Shown in pieces: positions 23,118 to 34,272 of a DNA stretch of 64,000 nt. The position numbers were made by a program, and so were the translations under genes. Source of the stretch: Coprinellus micaceus (lineage: Eukaryota; Basidiomycota; Agaricomycetes; Agaricales; Psathyrellaceae); the NCBI GenBank assembly GCA_951394405.1, contig OX596340.1, positions 2,418,001 through 2,482,000 of the forward strand, read 5' to 3'. Each line of letters starts with the position of its first letter. Positions within the stretch are counted from its first letter, which is position 1. The notes below the pieces were generated by a model that was given only the letters and a program-made list of their open reading frames with translations, did not search any database and was not told the origin of the DNA.

Positions 23118-23526
23118 CCTTGAGCATCCAGGTTGGGCGGTAAACCCCTGGCTTCCCCTTGTTATTTATACTCCCTCAAACCGGTTGATATGACTCGGAG
23201 CCCTTGATGGGCAGAAAACACCCTTTAGACGCGTTATCACCCCAGATTCGAAAATTCCCCGTATCAGCGACGCGGCGTGAGCGCTCGTTGCCTGTGCTAA
23301 AAACAGCACGCACCCCTTCCAATTACTGCGTCTCATGTGCCTACGACGTGTGCACCCATTGATAAGATGAGTGTGCATCTGAGAGACCCATGCGCTAATG
23401 GAGCCAGAGAAAGGATCGTTCGTGCACGAGGAATGGAAGTGGAGGCCAACCCGCTTAGCGCCGAAACTCGGGCGCTGCAGAAGGACAAACAAGGCCAAAT
23501 TACGCACAAACAGAATTGGTCTCGTC
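23118..23526. other. Intergenic, promoter of ABC copy B
   Basis: No supported gene. Upstream region of ABC copy B and 5' flank of the tRNA. Confidence 0.4.
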
Positions 23527-23608
23527 GGTGCTATAGTGTAGTGGTTATCACTCGGGATTTTGACTTCTCCAACATTCCCGAAACCCAGGTTCGAACCCTG
23601 GTAGCACC
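23527..23608 (+). tRNA. tRNA-Gln (anticodon TTG) with an 11-nt intron
   Basis: A 7-bp acceptor stem (GGTGCTA / TAGCACC), an internal A box (TAGTGTAGTGGTTATCA), a 5-bp anticodon stem CGGGA (23553-23557) / TCCCG (23576-23580), anticodon TTG at 23560-23562, and a T arm CCAGG-TTCGAAC-CCTGG. The anticodon loop becomes the normal 7 nt only when CTTCTCCAACA (23564-23574) is removed, which places the intron one base 3' of the anticodon, the canonical eukaryotic position. The A and B boxes serve as the internal pol III promoter. Confidence 0.92.
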
Positions 23609-23866
23609 TATGCAACGTCTTCATCACCTTTTTGGGGTGGGGGGTGTCCAGACTCCATCATCCATGGATATCGCTCTCAGAGTTTCTCCAGAGTCCAGAC
23701 TCCGATGAGTCCGATCTCGAGAGTCGGGACTCGGACCAGGACCCAATGACCCACCCCCCGGTGCTCAGGCCGTAGTACGTACGCCTTGGTGCCTCCCGCA
23801 AGTCACAACATCGCTCCATTACTCCCAAATATATTCTCCTACTTGACATTGACAGTAAACGGTGAG

Positions 23867-25924
23867 TTATGAAAGAGGCTCCCGAGGGTACTTCCTCACG
23901 TTGTCCAAATACTCCCCCTCGGTCTCCAGAGACACCTCGATCGGGCGGGTGAGGGGTTCGAAGGCCAAGCCCCGCTCGTCGAGGAACTTGAGCCTCGCAG
24001 CCGTATCTGGCCTCGACTTGTTAACGCTATAGACTTTGATGCGATGTGCAGAGGATGTGACGTGGAGGTCCCAGCTGATCACAAGAAGGAAAGGGTCAGC
24101 ACCAGCAAGAAAAGGCAGAAAAGCTTCAAGTGTACGCACTTCCACGCAGAGCGAACATATGTGGGTTCAGTGTTATTCGAAGAGTCCCAGGTCCGGACGC
24201 AGAACTCAAGCCAACCTTCTGCGTCGACGGGGATGTCTATCTTCCAGAGGCGCCAAGCGTGGTAGTGCTTATCCGTCATGTCTTCTTGCTTCGCTGCGTA
24301 CCAGACGCTTCCACTAGGCGGGGTTGGCTCGGCGTGGTCGGAAACGAGAATTGGATTTTACTTACCCGTCGGGAGAAACCTCAACGCGCTCAACCCAATT
24401 ACCACCCCCACTGTAAGCCCATCCGCGGAGGGTGATCGTTCCGTCATGGATGATTACCTTCTTGTCCTCAGGCTCGATAATGGCGCTCCTGCGACGCGAA
24501 TGAGCTTGGTTATCTGACAGGGTCAACCAGGTACTTACGAGACGGGCATCTGTTGGATCGAGAATCCATTCGAATACTTGGCGTTCTGTTTCCCGATCTG
24601 TCCTCCGTACGAGCTCAGCACTGTTGCTTGTCCAACCCCCAACATGGCCATACCTGGGCTGTGTAATAGAGATACTCCTGACTTTGCACCGGCCCCATAC
24701 TCGGTTCGGCCAGGCAGTTAATCTTGTATAACCACTTGCAGCTGCGAGCCCCAATATATCCTGTGACAACGACGCGGAGGGGGAAGCCATGGATCTTGGG
24801 CAAGGGCTCGCCGTTCATCTCCCATGCAAGGAGCACTTCCTCGTTTGCGCGGACTTTGCGATACGGAACGGAAACGGCATAGTTGAAAACGTTCTTCTTC
24901 CTGAGGGCGAGGTAGGTTTGGTGAACACTTGGGAGTCATTTCAGGGTTAGGGGGGATGAAATGCGTACTTGAAGTAGGTCTCCGCACCAATGAACTCGAC
25001 GTGCTGGCATTCGGGAAGGACGCCTCCCGCAGCGTACTTAAGAACCTTCTTGAGCGGAACCCCGCGATAGACTGCGGTTCCACTGTGGATGAAGTCAATG
25101 GGTGATGAGGGAAATCCATATGAGAGAGGCGCACATCGCCCCTTCACCCCAAGGTGCGTTGATGAGTTCGTCTCCATCACCGGGATACTCGCGGATTTGC
25201 TCAATCCGTCTGGTGCCGCTACATTGGAGGGTCACTGTCACTTCGTGTTGCCTTCATTGATCGTTCAGTGTTATTTTCTAAACCGAAGGCGGTTGAGCAC
25301 CCACGGGAATTGGTTAGGATCCTTCAGATCCTTCAAGGTAAGTTTCACTGGACTCTTTACCAGACCCCCAATTTCCAACTCGAAACTGTCCTCGTCGATA
25401 TCAGGGATACCACCATGATTACGGACGCTACATGGGACAGTTTAGCCCCTGCCTGGGTGATGATGAACGTAAACGCACAAATGGTACTTGTTATCCGTGA
25501 TCTTATCCTCGAGTAACTGGTCACGGCGCGTCTCACCATTGTATGGGAATTTCAGAAGGTGGATGATGTCAGGCTTCTCCTTCTGAACGACGTCCCAGCT
25601 ATGGTCGACAACGTAGCCGATTCCCAACGCATCGTGGTACTCCTGCCATCGAGGGCTGTCAATGACGGGATTCGTATCCGGCAGGGGCGCGAACTGGAAC
25701 TCGGGAGGCTGGCTGAAGTTGTACTTGCGCAGTATGCCTTGAGCGATTTTCTTTTTCTCAGGGTATTTCTCCCATTCGATGTATCTGGGCGAGAAATTCA
25801 GGAAGGAGCATGGAAGGCTACTGAATGCCACTCGCCCTTCCCAGCCAGGTTTTTCCTCGTGAAAGGTGATGGGAGGGCGCTCGATGAGAGGAGGGGAGTC
25901 GCGCTCGACGGGTTCGAAAGGCAT
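23867..25924 (-). CDS. Sulfite oxidase (Mo-cofactor type, no cytochrome b5 domain)
   Basis: A multi-exon molybdopterin oxidase. After an N-terminal extension (start MPFEPVERDS at 25924; PDIIHLLKFPYNG) comes the Moco domain: FVRNHGGIPDIDED, the Mo-ligand cysteine in LQCSGTRR, YRGVPLKKVLKYA, EMNGEPLPKIHGFPLRVVV, GYIGARSCKWL. The dimerisation domain follows: GTITLRGWAYSGGGNWVERV and DLHVTSSAHRIKVYSVN. A tail of about 50 residues ends at the TAA at 23867-23869. Each junction, for instance FP/QHEVTVT and EGA/IGTAVYRG, restores family sequence. No heme b5 domain is visible, as in many fungal forms. It would oxidise sulfite to sulfate. Nitrate reductase is excluded by the lack of b5 and FAD domains. 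Confidence 0.9.
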
Positions 25925-26324
25925 GGCTTCAAAGGAGAGTGATAGTGCTGGTATCCTCCAAGCCAGTTTTTATGGGCCAAACGGAGGTTCACGGGAAGTA
26001 CTCGAGTATGAAGCGCTATCATCCGTGACAACGACAAGAATAGCTCTTCTCCCTGGGGCTTGAACGGTCGACCAGATGTGGTCCCGAGATGACCATGTAA
26101 GCGCCGGAGAAGCACCACCTGGACTGAAGGTGATAGGCCATGGAGGATCGACATACTCCCAAACATGACTATGGGCGCCAAAGAAGCCACTTGGAGGATC
26201 CATATTCCCTGACAAACGTCACGGATTGGTGAGCACTTTGTCAGAAGGCCCTCTTAGCCAATCACAAGAGTCCTTCTGTGGGTTCGTAAGAGACACGCTA
26301 AGGAGAGATAAGCTGGATTCGTAT
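25925..26324 (-). other. Spacer between sulfite oxidase and Sen15
   Basis: Holds the sulfite oxidase promoter and probably the Sen15 3' untranslated region. Short ORFs here have no recognisable content. Confidence 0.4.
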
Positions 26325-26855
26325 TCAAACAGGAGGTTTGACGATTCCCGCGCTAATTTTGTAGTAGACAATCGAGGCGTCTTCTGAGGTAATGGCCATA
26401 AACATCTTGTCAATCCCGAGTGTTGGGAACACCTTCTGTATTCTGGACAAGGATTCGTCAGATGTCCAATAGGAGCAGCTCCGTTCCTAACCTTTCGATG
26501 GGAAATTGCTCGATGAGCGAACACGGGAAGACATACGAGAAGTCTTCAGAGATGCCTCCCCCGTCTTCTGCGCCCATCTTCCGCCGACCGCGAATGACCG
26601 CTCGCTGGTATTCATCTCCGAGGTCCACCACCGTCACGTCAGCCCATTGCTGAGCTAAGATATGTTCAGCCCGGAGAACCTGACCAGGAAACGAGAGACG
26701 CACCGTAGGTGATATCGTTGTACGCCTGGAAAAGGCTAGAGGCCCCCAACGGGTACTTTTTCAGATACCCGGACAGAACGGGGTACTGGGCGTCATTCGC
26801 ATGAATCCCTTTTCTACTGAGCCCCGATAAGACATACTGAAGGATGAGACTGCAT
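26325..26855 (-). CDS. tRNA-splicing endonuclease subunit Sen15
   Basis: Four exons give a compact protein of about 127 residues: MQSHPS / YPVLSGYLKKYPLGASSLFQ... / QQWADVTVVDLGDEYQRA... / RIQKVFPTLG... ending KISAGIVKPPV. The HPxYP start, SLFQAYNDI, QQWxDVxVVDL and the SEDASIVYYKI C-terminus are the hallmarks of Sen15, the small structural subunit of the Sen2-Sen34-Sen15-Sen54 complex that excises tRNA introns. Exon 1 (26838-26855) is only 18 nt; introns are about 50 nt and all GT-AG. Length fits the family, which is 120-170 residues. An intron-containing tRNA-Gln lies 2.7 kb away. Confidence 0.8.
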
Positions 26856-27051
26856 GGTGGGAGTTGCAGAGAAAGCGATGCTGGGCGCGTCCTCGTCGTC
26901 AAGTTTGATCTAGGCGCTGGCCATCATGCCGTATCATCGTGATTCGGCGCCCAGTTTGCTCTTGACCACAGCCTCGACGCTCACTATGACTCCGACCCTG
27001 TCGCTGTATTTGAACCCCAAGTTCGTACCGAGGAAGGCCAGTTAAACCACG

Positions 27052-27806
27052 ATGACCACAAGCACGCCATCCAGCTCCAGGATCGATTTTTCGGCCACCC
27101 CGTTGGGAGAAAGCTACAACGGTTTCTTCGCAACTGTCCTGGACGATGTATTCAGCGAACAAGAGTGCGCAGAATTGCTAAAGCTGGCGGACACCCTGCC
27201 GAACAAGTGGGAGCCAACGGCCGTTGGAGGAGACGAGGTCTACGCCAGCAACTTCCGCCACAGCGACCGCTCACTCGTCTTCGACGCCAATGAGCCATCC
27301 CAGATGATATACGAAAAGCTGCGACCCCTCCTTCCAGAAATACACGAGATTTCGCCCATAGGAGAGTGGTCGCTGATTACTGGGAAGGCAGGGAGGACAA
27401 GGCAAGCGGGGACATGGAAGCTCGCTGGGTGCGTTGAGCGACGCCAACCATGCTGCGACGGAGATAGTGACCTCCATACTATAGCGTCAACTCGAGACTG
27501 AGCTTCCTGCGCTACGGCCCTGGGCATTACTTCAAGCCCCATTGCGACGGCCTCAACACGATTGGCGAACAGAAGTCTTTTGTGACCCTTCAGGTGTATC
27601 TCAACGACCGTGACGAGGATGGCACCAAGCTCCAGGGCGGCGCGACGCGTTTTTGGACGCCGAACAAGAAGCATTATATCGACGTCGAGCCCAAGATTGG
27701 ACGCGTTTTAGTCTTCCAGCAGCGGATGCTCATTCACAGTGGGGAGGAAGTTCTAGCTGGGATGAAGTACACCATGCGTAGCGACTTTATGTTCGAGCAG
27801 AAGTAA
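27052..27806 (+). CDS. 2-oxoglutarate/Fe(II) oxygenase (prolyl-4-hydroxylase-like)
   Basis: Two exons (27052-27428 and 27485-27806) give about 232 residues. The double-stranded beta-helix core shows the iron triad and co-substrate residue: H-x-D in KPHCDGL, the distal His in LIHSGEEV, and Arg in TMRSDFMF. RLSFLRYGPGHYFKPH and GGATRFWTP are typical of fungal P4H-like proteins. No signal peptide, so probably cytosolic or nuclear; the substrate may be a protein but is not determinable. The start ATG at 27052 gives a short Ser/Thr-rich lead before the domain. The frame is intact. Confidence 0.85.
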
Positions 27807-27925
27807 AGAAAGAGGCCTTGCGTGAGTCCTCATCGATACATATATCTCCCATCATTTTGTCATAGCCTCAGTGGCCACGCTGCAACTGCGGCACGTTCCC
27901 TCTTCTCCTCTCACCATCGTGTGCC

Positions 27926-30299
27926 ATGAACCAAGTCACCAAAACGCGCAAGGCAGGTGGTTTAAGTCGGGCCTCCCTCCCCGAGGTACGGATATACGCC
28001 GCGCTTTCCCATTTGACTATCTCTCTAAGTTTATCTCCGCTTCAAGATTATCGACAAAGCAAATGCTGGGTCTATTCCACATTTCATAGAGCTGGGGGAG
28101 CGCATGAAGCAGAACTTCTCACTTGTGATGCTTGACCCGATTCTACACCACCTCCGAACGGCCAACACGCCACTTTCTGAGCTCACCACTATCCAAGCCA
28201 ACCTTGCCATCTGCACCTTTGTTTTGTTCGACGGCATTAAGGAATGGGAGTTCTCGGGGCCGTCTCACAAGAAGGCAGCGGCCAAGAAGTTACTGCCCGC
28301 GCTGGATTCAATGTGTTACTGGGTCGACTTTGCGATGAGCCGCCTCTACCACCCGGATTTCAGGAGGAGCGATGCCCACACGAGTGAGGGCAAAACAAGA
28401 CCCGCTATCCACACAGAAAAAGAAGCGGTCTGGTGCCTGCGTGGTGCCAGGGTTTTCTATTCGCTGTGCCATCTGGATGAATCGCTGCGCGAAAGTGCCT
28501 ACGCCTCGCCGCGTTTCTTGGAACTGATCCTCTTCTGGTGGGTCTCGACCACGACCAGGGATCAGCTAATCATCGACGACGCTCCCAAGCTCGACGCGGG
28601 CCACACCACGCGGACAGACCCTGGCACCAACCTTCTCTACGAAGCGGCGGAAGCGAACTCAAGTGGGTTAGCGAAAGCGATATTACAAGGCAAAGTCTGT
28701 ACACCGGACTCCTTCGTTCGAATGACCTTTCGACGAATGCATTACTTCGCGGATGGCGATAACTTCGCCCTCCTTCCCACCTGCGTGGAGACGACCGACA
28801 GACTTATCCGGTGCAACAACCGACTGCTCTCTGCCTTCATCGATGCTGGGGCTATACCCGAATACATCGAGATTCTGGTGGAAGTGAACTCTTTGCTGGC
28901 CCAACATCTAAGATCGAAAAAGGGTGACGAAGAATCGAACCGATACCAATCCATCGCCATGGCGCATGTGTTTCGTCAGGCCAGCTGGGTCCTCAAGTGG
29001 ATCGAGTTGTTGCCCGTTGCTGAAGTCACGCCGACTATCCGACATGTTATCTCCAAAGGTGCCATCCAAATGCTCGGCGACATAGCCCTGATGCCTCGTG
29101 TTCAACGCCAAATCCAGTTCAACGAGCAATTCCCAGCGTTCATTGGCACGCTCAGAGAATACGCCACCTTCCCCAGAGCAGTTCTTCATGTCCAGAAAGC
29201 TGTTCAGAAATGCACGTCCCCGATCATCGACACTGTGGTCAGCGAGTGGACGAGAAGCGATTTCATTCTCACCGATGTGATGAGGAAGATTGATCTCTGT
29301 TCCCAATTCCTCCCGCAGGAGAAGAGGCTAGTTATCTGTGACAACTCGACGGTAGGCCAACATGAGTTTGTCCCCGAGTCCTGGCTGACTGAAGTGTGCA
29401 GCATAATGGCCTTTCGAGCAAGGGCAAGACGGCCGCATTCAAGAAAGCGAAAACATGTTCAAGATGCCATTCCGTCGTATATTGTTCTCGAGACTGCCAA
29501 ACACGGGACTGGAGTGCATGTCACCGCTTCGAGTGTTGCAATATGCACCGCGAATACCTCGGTAGGTACATGCTCGAACCCTTGTAAGCCTTTCCTGATG
29601 CCAACCTCCCAAAGAACGCAAACACAAGGAGACATTCTATTCACATGGGACGCGCGCCTTCCAAGTGTCAGTTCTCGTATACTTTTATGAGACGTACATG
29701 TTCTCGTTCCTCGCCGCCCGTCCGAAATCTGGCAAGGCTGGTCAAGTCGTTGCGGTACTGTCAGACCTTCAGCACGCACCCGCGGGCACCACCCAGCTCC
29801 AACCGTTTGCCGACTGGATCAGCGCGACCGGTCCTCTCGTCCCCAAGCACAAGCGAAGGCGGCTGTTCGAGTTGACCAAGCGCTTCTCTTCCCAGCTTAA
29901 GGCGAACGAAAGTGCTGGGACAGGGCAGCTCTGTTTGCTGCACGGGATCTTTGGGATGAACGAGCTCGACTTCAACGTCGTCGCACTCCTTCGTCATGTT
30001 CGCAACACAGTCCCCCACCACCCAGGAAGGCTGCCGTCGCCGCAAGAACTCGAGAAAGCTTCAAATTTTGCCAAGTCTGACTATCAAGTGGAGGAGACCT
30101 TGCATTTCACGACGTACGTATTTCGCGAGCCCTCAAGCTTGGAAACGTTCATTTGACTCACGCACACTGTAGCCCGTACCAGAAGCAGGACCGAGGTGAG
30201 AGCGGCGCCACCCAGGGAACCCAGAACTTCGCCAACTTCTTTGCTATGCATGGGATTCCGATGCCCGCGGCCGGGGATGGGAGCCATTTATTCACTTGA
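27926..30299 (+). CDS. MYND zinc-finger protein, mushroom-type
   Basis: Five exons: 27926-27985, 28047-29351, 29402-29561, 29615-30113 and 30173-30299. A helical domain of about 440 residues precedes a MYND-type zinc finger: ICDNSTHNG, then KTCSRCHSVVYCSRDCQTRDWSACHRFEC (given here as motif C-x2-C-x4-C-x3-C-x7-H-x3-C). The first zinc pair is Cys/His-like rather than two Cys, as is common in Agaricomycete members. The tail follows the finger through REYL/ERKHKETFYSHGTRAF. MYND fingers bind proline-rich peptides, often in co-repressors; the role here is unknown. Splice joins recover the expected family sequence. Start exon is short and less certain. Confidence 0.75.
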
Positions 30300-30486
30300 A
30301 GTCTCCTCGATAACACGCAAAACTATCACTTCAACGTTTCGACGGGCTCATAACGTACAATATAATCTAAATTTCTTTTCTGTTTCCATTGGCCACCGGA
30401 AATGCGATCTGAGAGGGCCGGGTAACTCGCATCCGGCTTGGGTCGTAGCAATCCCGAGAATCTCGTAGTCCAACTGAAGCCTTCTC

Positions 30487-31102
30487 TTAGCAACACATAT
30501 CGCAAACCACTTCGCAAGGGCAGCCTAGTAGACAAGGCCGTTTCGTGGTCAGCCGCTTCGCCACGCTATGCTTGAAGAACGACTGCACTCACAGATGATA
30601 TCGGCGATGCAGTCGCAGCACCCCTTTATATGTCGTAGCAGCGCCGTTTAGCCGGGCTGTCGGAGTCTAGCAGGGCAAAGACGAACCTCGCAGCACTCTT
30701 TAATGTAGTTCCAGTCTCCCGAATTAGATTGGGTCATTGACTGAGGAGGTTTGGACTTACCGAAACACATAAAGCACGCGAGCGCGTCGATGAAGCAAGC
30801 CTACAAAGGTCGGGAGGGTTCGCAGCTTGTCTGAGCATCTGACAGAGGTCCAGGTTGGGCGGAGGATGCGTTACCTTGGCTGCGCCTCCTCCTCGCAGTC
30901 TCGACACCAAGCCGTGACGATGCTCGCCACTGCCTTCGGACTGCGTCTCTTGGGATGATCCAGCAGATGCATCATTCGTGGCCTTTGTGACCGCTGTCCA
31001 TCTTTAAAGTTAGCTCTACCAATGGATGAGGCACGTATTGTACTGACACATCTCAACTCCTGCCTCAGGCTGTGATGTTGTCGACGTTGTGGCGGCGATC
31101 AT
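30487..31102 (-). CDS. Small cysteine-rich CYSTM-like tail-anchored protein
   Basis: Six exons encode about 95 residues. The N-terminal part is polar (TNDASAGSSQETQSEGSGEH); the C-terminal third is a hydrophobic cysteine cluster, ACFIDALACFMCFECCEGCC then DCIADIICCPCEVVCDMCC. This resembles the CYSTM module, a short Cys-rich membrane anchor linked to stress responses in eukaryotes. Exons, in coding order: 31050-31102, 30875-31001, 30761-30800, 30687-30697 (11 nt), 30593-30623 (31 nt) and 30487-30524. Every junction is GT-AG and keeps frame. The gene is too fragmented to appear as a long ORF. Identity rests on the Cys pattern. Confidence 0.6.
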
Positions 31103-31569
31103 GGTCTTGAAATGACACTGAAGTTTTGGGAAGAGATAAGAAGCTGGGAGGGGCTGACTCGGATATACATAGACACTCTCTTGTTTAAATATCCTCTAGG
31201 CGAATCTCTATTTGGAACCCTCCCACAGGTCAGCCCGGTCCTCCCCTTCAACTTGCCGGTTTGCCCTAACAGACGTCATCCGCGGTCTACATCGTCCCAC
31301 GAATGAGAAGAAAAATGAAAGAAGGCTAATGCCCATATAACGGCTCTTTTCTACTCTAGTTGTGTGACGAGGGCGCGTTCTAAAATAAGCGCCCAATCAC
31401 ACTATAAATAGCGCCCGACCTGTTGTTCTCCTATAAATAACCGAATGATTTATAGCCCAGCCTGTCCTGGATCCCTGGAAAAAACGTCACTCTATGAATA
31501 GGACGAGGTACAACGGTTCCTCTTACCGAAATCGAGGCCTGAAATCCCGGTTTGTGACGTATCTTGCGT

Positions 31570-32929
31570 CTACCTCGAGCGGCCGGCATAAAATTGGTGA
31601 ATGAGGTTATTGGTAATTTCGTCCCTCAGCCCCACAACCGCCTCCAAAGCAGTCAAAGTACACGTCACACTCATACGCCTCTCTCCAGGTAGGGTAGCCC
31701 TGAGATGGAGCGCGATCGCCTTCAGCCTGCCGAGGATGTCTACCTTCGCCTGGAGTCCCGCTCCTTCGGAGCACTGCGCGTCACGATTTGCGTCGACCCA
31801 TAACTGGGTCCACGCTACGACGCACTCGTCGTGCTTTGGACATAGCCGATCCTTCAGTGCAGGGGCGTTACTTGAAAGCTCATCCAAGGAGGCCGCGAAG
31901 GAGCTGTAAGCAAGTTCCATCGACTCCCGCTGGCTCGCGTTCCCAATCGAAGAGAAATCGGGCCTTGACTCGTTCTCCGCTTCTCGGGCGCTGTCGTCGG
32001 GCCCTGCTTGCTTCAAGTAGTCCAGTAAAGCCCGATAGTGAATGGCTCCACAAACGGTGTGCAGGTTATGGTGGGCTGCCACTCCCAGAATATGCTTCGT
32101 TTCGAGGTCGGCTGACCAGAGTATGGAAGTAACGAGATGCTTCTCCACCAGTCTCCGGAGCGGCTTGTGTCCGCCCAGAATAGAGACGTTGAGGGCTCGT
32201 GCGCAGAGTTCTGGAGAAGCAATTCGGAGGAATGAGGAAGACCGGCCATTGGAGGCCTGATAGATTCTTGCGATGGCCCACTCTTCATACGAGGAAATGC
32301 AATATTTGATCGCAAGTTCTGCGATGTTTAGGAGGCGTTCAATGGGGACATCATCGCGCGAGTGAGAGTTGTACATTCCGAGTTTGCTCGGGCTTGAAAA
32401 GGTTTATTCAGGTTCACGGCGACGTCCAGTGGTAGGCGTGGTGTACTCACGGAGCGTAGATGGCCCAGAGGAGATCTCGGAATTGCGTCGCAGTGTCAGA
32501 GAGAGGAATCGCAGTCGCATCTTGACTCTGCGCCCCTTGGAACTCTGCAGCTTGCGGTAGGCTCAGCATATCCGCGAATGCCGAAGGTTCGCGAAGTAAA
32601 TAGCATCTGGGAACCTAGCCATCATTCCCGATTGGCATCCGTTCCGAGATTAAAGGCTGACGGGAATGACGCACCCGAAACAGAGTATCCTCTACGACAA
32701 ACACGCAAAAGCCCCCTTCTACATCACTTGCATAGTACTCTTCATCGTGACGAAACGCGATTGCCGGTCCTCCGATAACCGGGGGTTTTGTGAAGGGTTC
32801 TGGTAGGGGTTGCGCCTCTTCCGGTGGAGGCGGCGCTTCCGACTGAGCAGCTGCTTTCAAGCCTCGAGACCAGCATCGGGCCAACTGCCGAAGCTTTTGG
32901 ATAGGGTTTATGATGTAAAAGTGGACCAT
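31570..32929 (-). CDS. BTB/POZ-domain protein
   Basis: Three exons. Exon 1 starts MVHFYIINPIQK and ends VVEDTLFR; exon 2 reads VPRCYLLREPSAFADMLSLPQ to LLWAIYAP; exon 3 reads PSKLGMYNSHSRDD to YAGRSR and the TAG at 31570-31572. Together they form a BTB fold (EEYYASDVEGGFCVFVVEDTLFR / LLREPSAFADML, quoted in parts), followed by a helical region of about 230 residues with two Cys/His-containing segments (CPKHDECVVAW). Such mushroom BTB proteins may be Cullin-3 adaptors or DNA-associated factors; which is unknown. Length about 420 residues. The start ATG at 32929 is the best in-frame choice, though an upstream exon is possible. Confidence 0.7.
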
Positions 32930-34272
32930 CTCTCTCCGCAGTAGGTCCGATATTTGGACACAGGGAAGGTGGGAGGGGGGGCAGAGGGAGGGAGAGGGCC
33001 AGAGGAGAGGTTTCAGATGGACAAAGTATCGACGACGTTTTCAAGGCTTCAATCCTGAATGATCTCATCGCTGCGAAAATGTGACAGATCGACCTCGAAG
33101 GCGACGCGCGGCCGATCTGAGCGTCAACAGTGCTACTCGGTGTGTGCTGAGGGTGGCGATATCCACGAGGCTTCAAGCTTCAAGCTTCAAAGCTTAACGT
33201 TCAACACGACATCATCGACACTCGGTGGTTGGCAGGCAGCAAGCTTCCCGCAATGCTCGCTGCTACATGTTGGACAAGTTGCTCGATCGCCCATTCTTGA
33301 AACCTTGAAATGAAAGGCACGACAATTCCGGCCTTGAAGGTGTATCGCATCTCCCTCCTGGCTGAGCCGATGAAACCAGGTGTGGCTCGGAAAGGAGGTG
33401 GTAAAGAAAGTGAGGCAATCACGTTCAGCCGAAACCCACCAACCCGGGCGTCGGACCTAGGATATCAAGCAAAGGTTAACGGAGGAGGGGTAACCGGGCG
33501 ATGAAGGACGATTGATGCAGGCTGATATGAGTTGAATGTTGAACAGCAGCCGGCGCATTCAGGCGTGGCTTGAGTTTACCTTAGGTTAAGGTTTGGTAAG
33601 CGCCCGTCGGTAACACGCCACATGACGGCCTCCCGACACTAATTCACCTTCGTCTCATGGATCGGTATCGTATATTAAGTACTGGCGTACACTACAATTG
33701 GGATTGGCCCAGGTAGGAATGACTCGTTCGATGCTATTGCGCGGCAAGAAGTAATACAATGCTGGAGAGAGGACAAGAAAAATCATGCGCCTCGTAGCGT
33801 GTGCTTCGAGGCGTTTTCGTATCGTGGGGAAATGAGGTGGAGGGGAGGGTTAGAGGCTGCGGGGGTAAGGAGGACGAGTCCGTATACAGGGGTGTGAGAC
33901 GCCAAGAAGGAATTAGCAGGCCTGTGAGCCGCGGGAGGAGGTGGAAGAAAACGAGAAGAGAAGCGGGCCTGAGAATCGAGGAGTGAGTGAAGAGTGGTTG
34001 GAGACAACGACAACCTTGCTATCAAAGGAGGGTAGTCGGGGTAGCAAGGGTCAGAAGGAACCGTCCAAGAAAGAAAACGTGAATCAGGAATGTAAAACAG
34101 GAGACACTGAAAGGCAAATAAATAACTTAGAAAGCTCTCAGAACAAAAGAAGGAACCAGAAAGCGGCGCAGAGCTGGCGGCCAAGAAATAATTTAAACGA
34201 CACCATCTATGAAAGCCACAGAACTAACAAAGCCGCAACGCGGCACCAAATCGTTGCCAAAATGCAAAGGCC
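32930..34272. other. Intergenic, no supported gene
   Basis: Promoter of the BTB gene on one side and 3' flank of the Ser/Pro-rich gene on the other. One TAAGCGCCCGTC copy at 33597-33608. Purine-biased stretches open long frames that carry no family motif. Confidence 0.45.
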
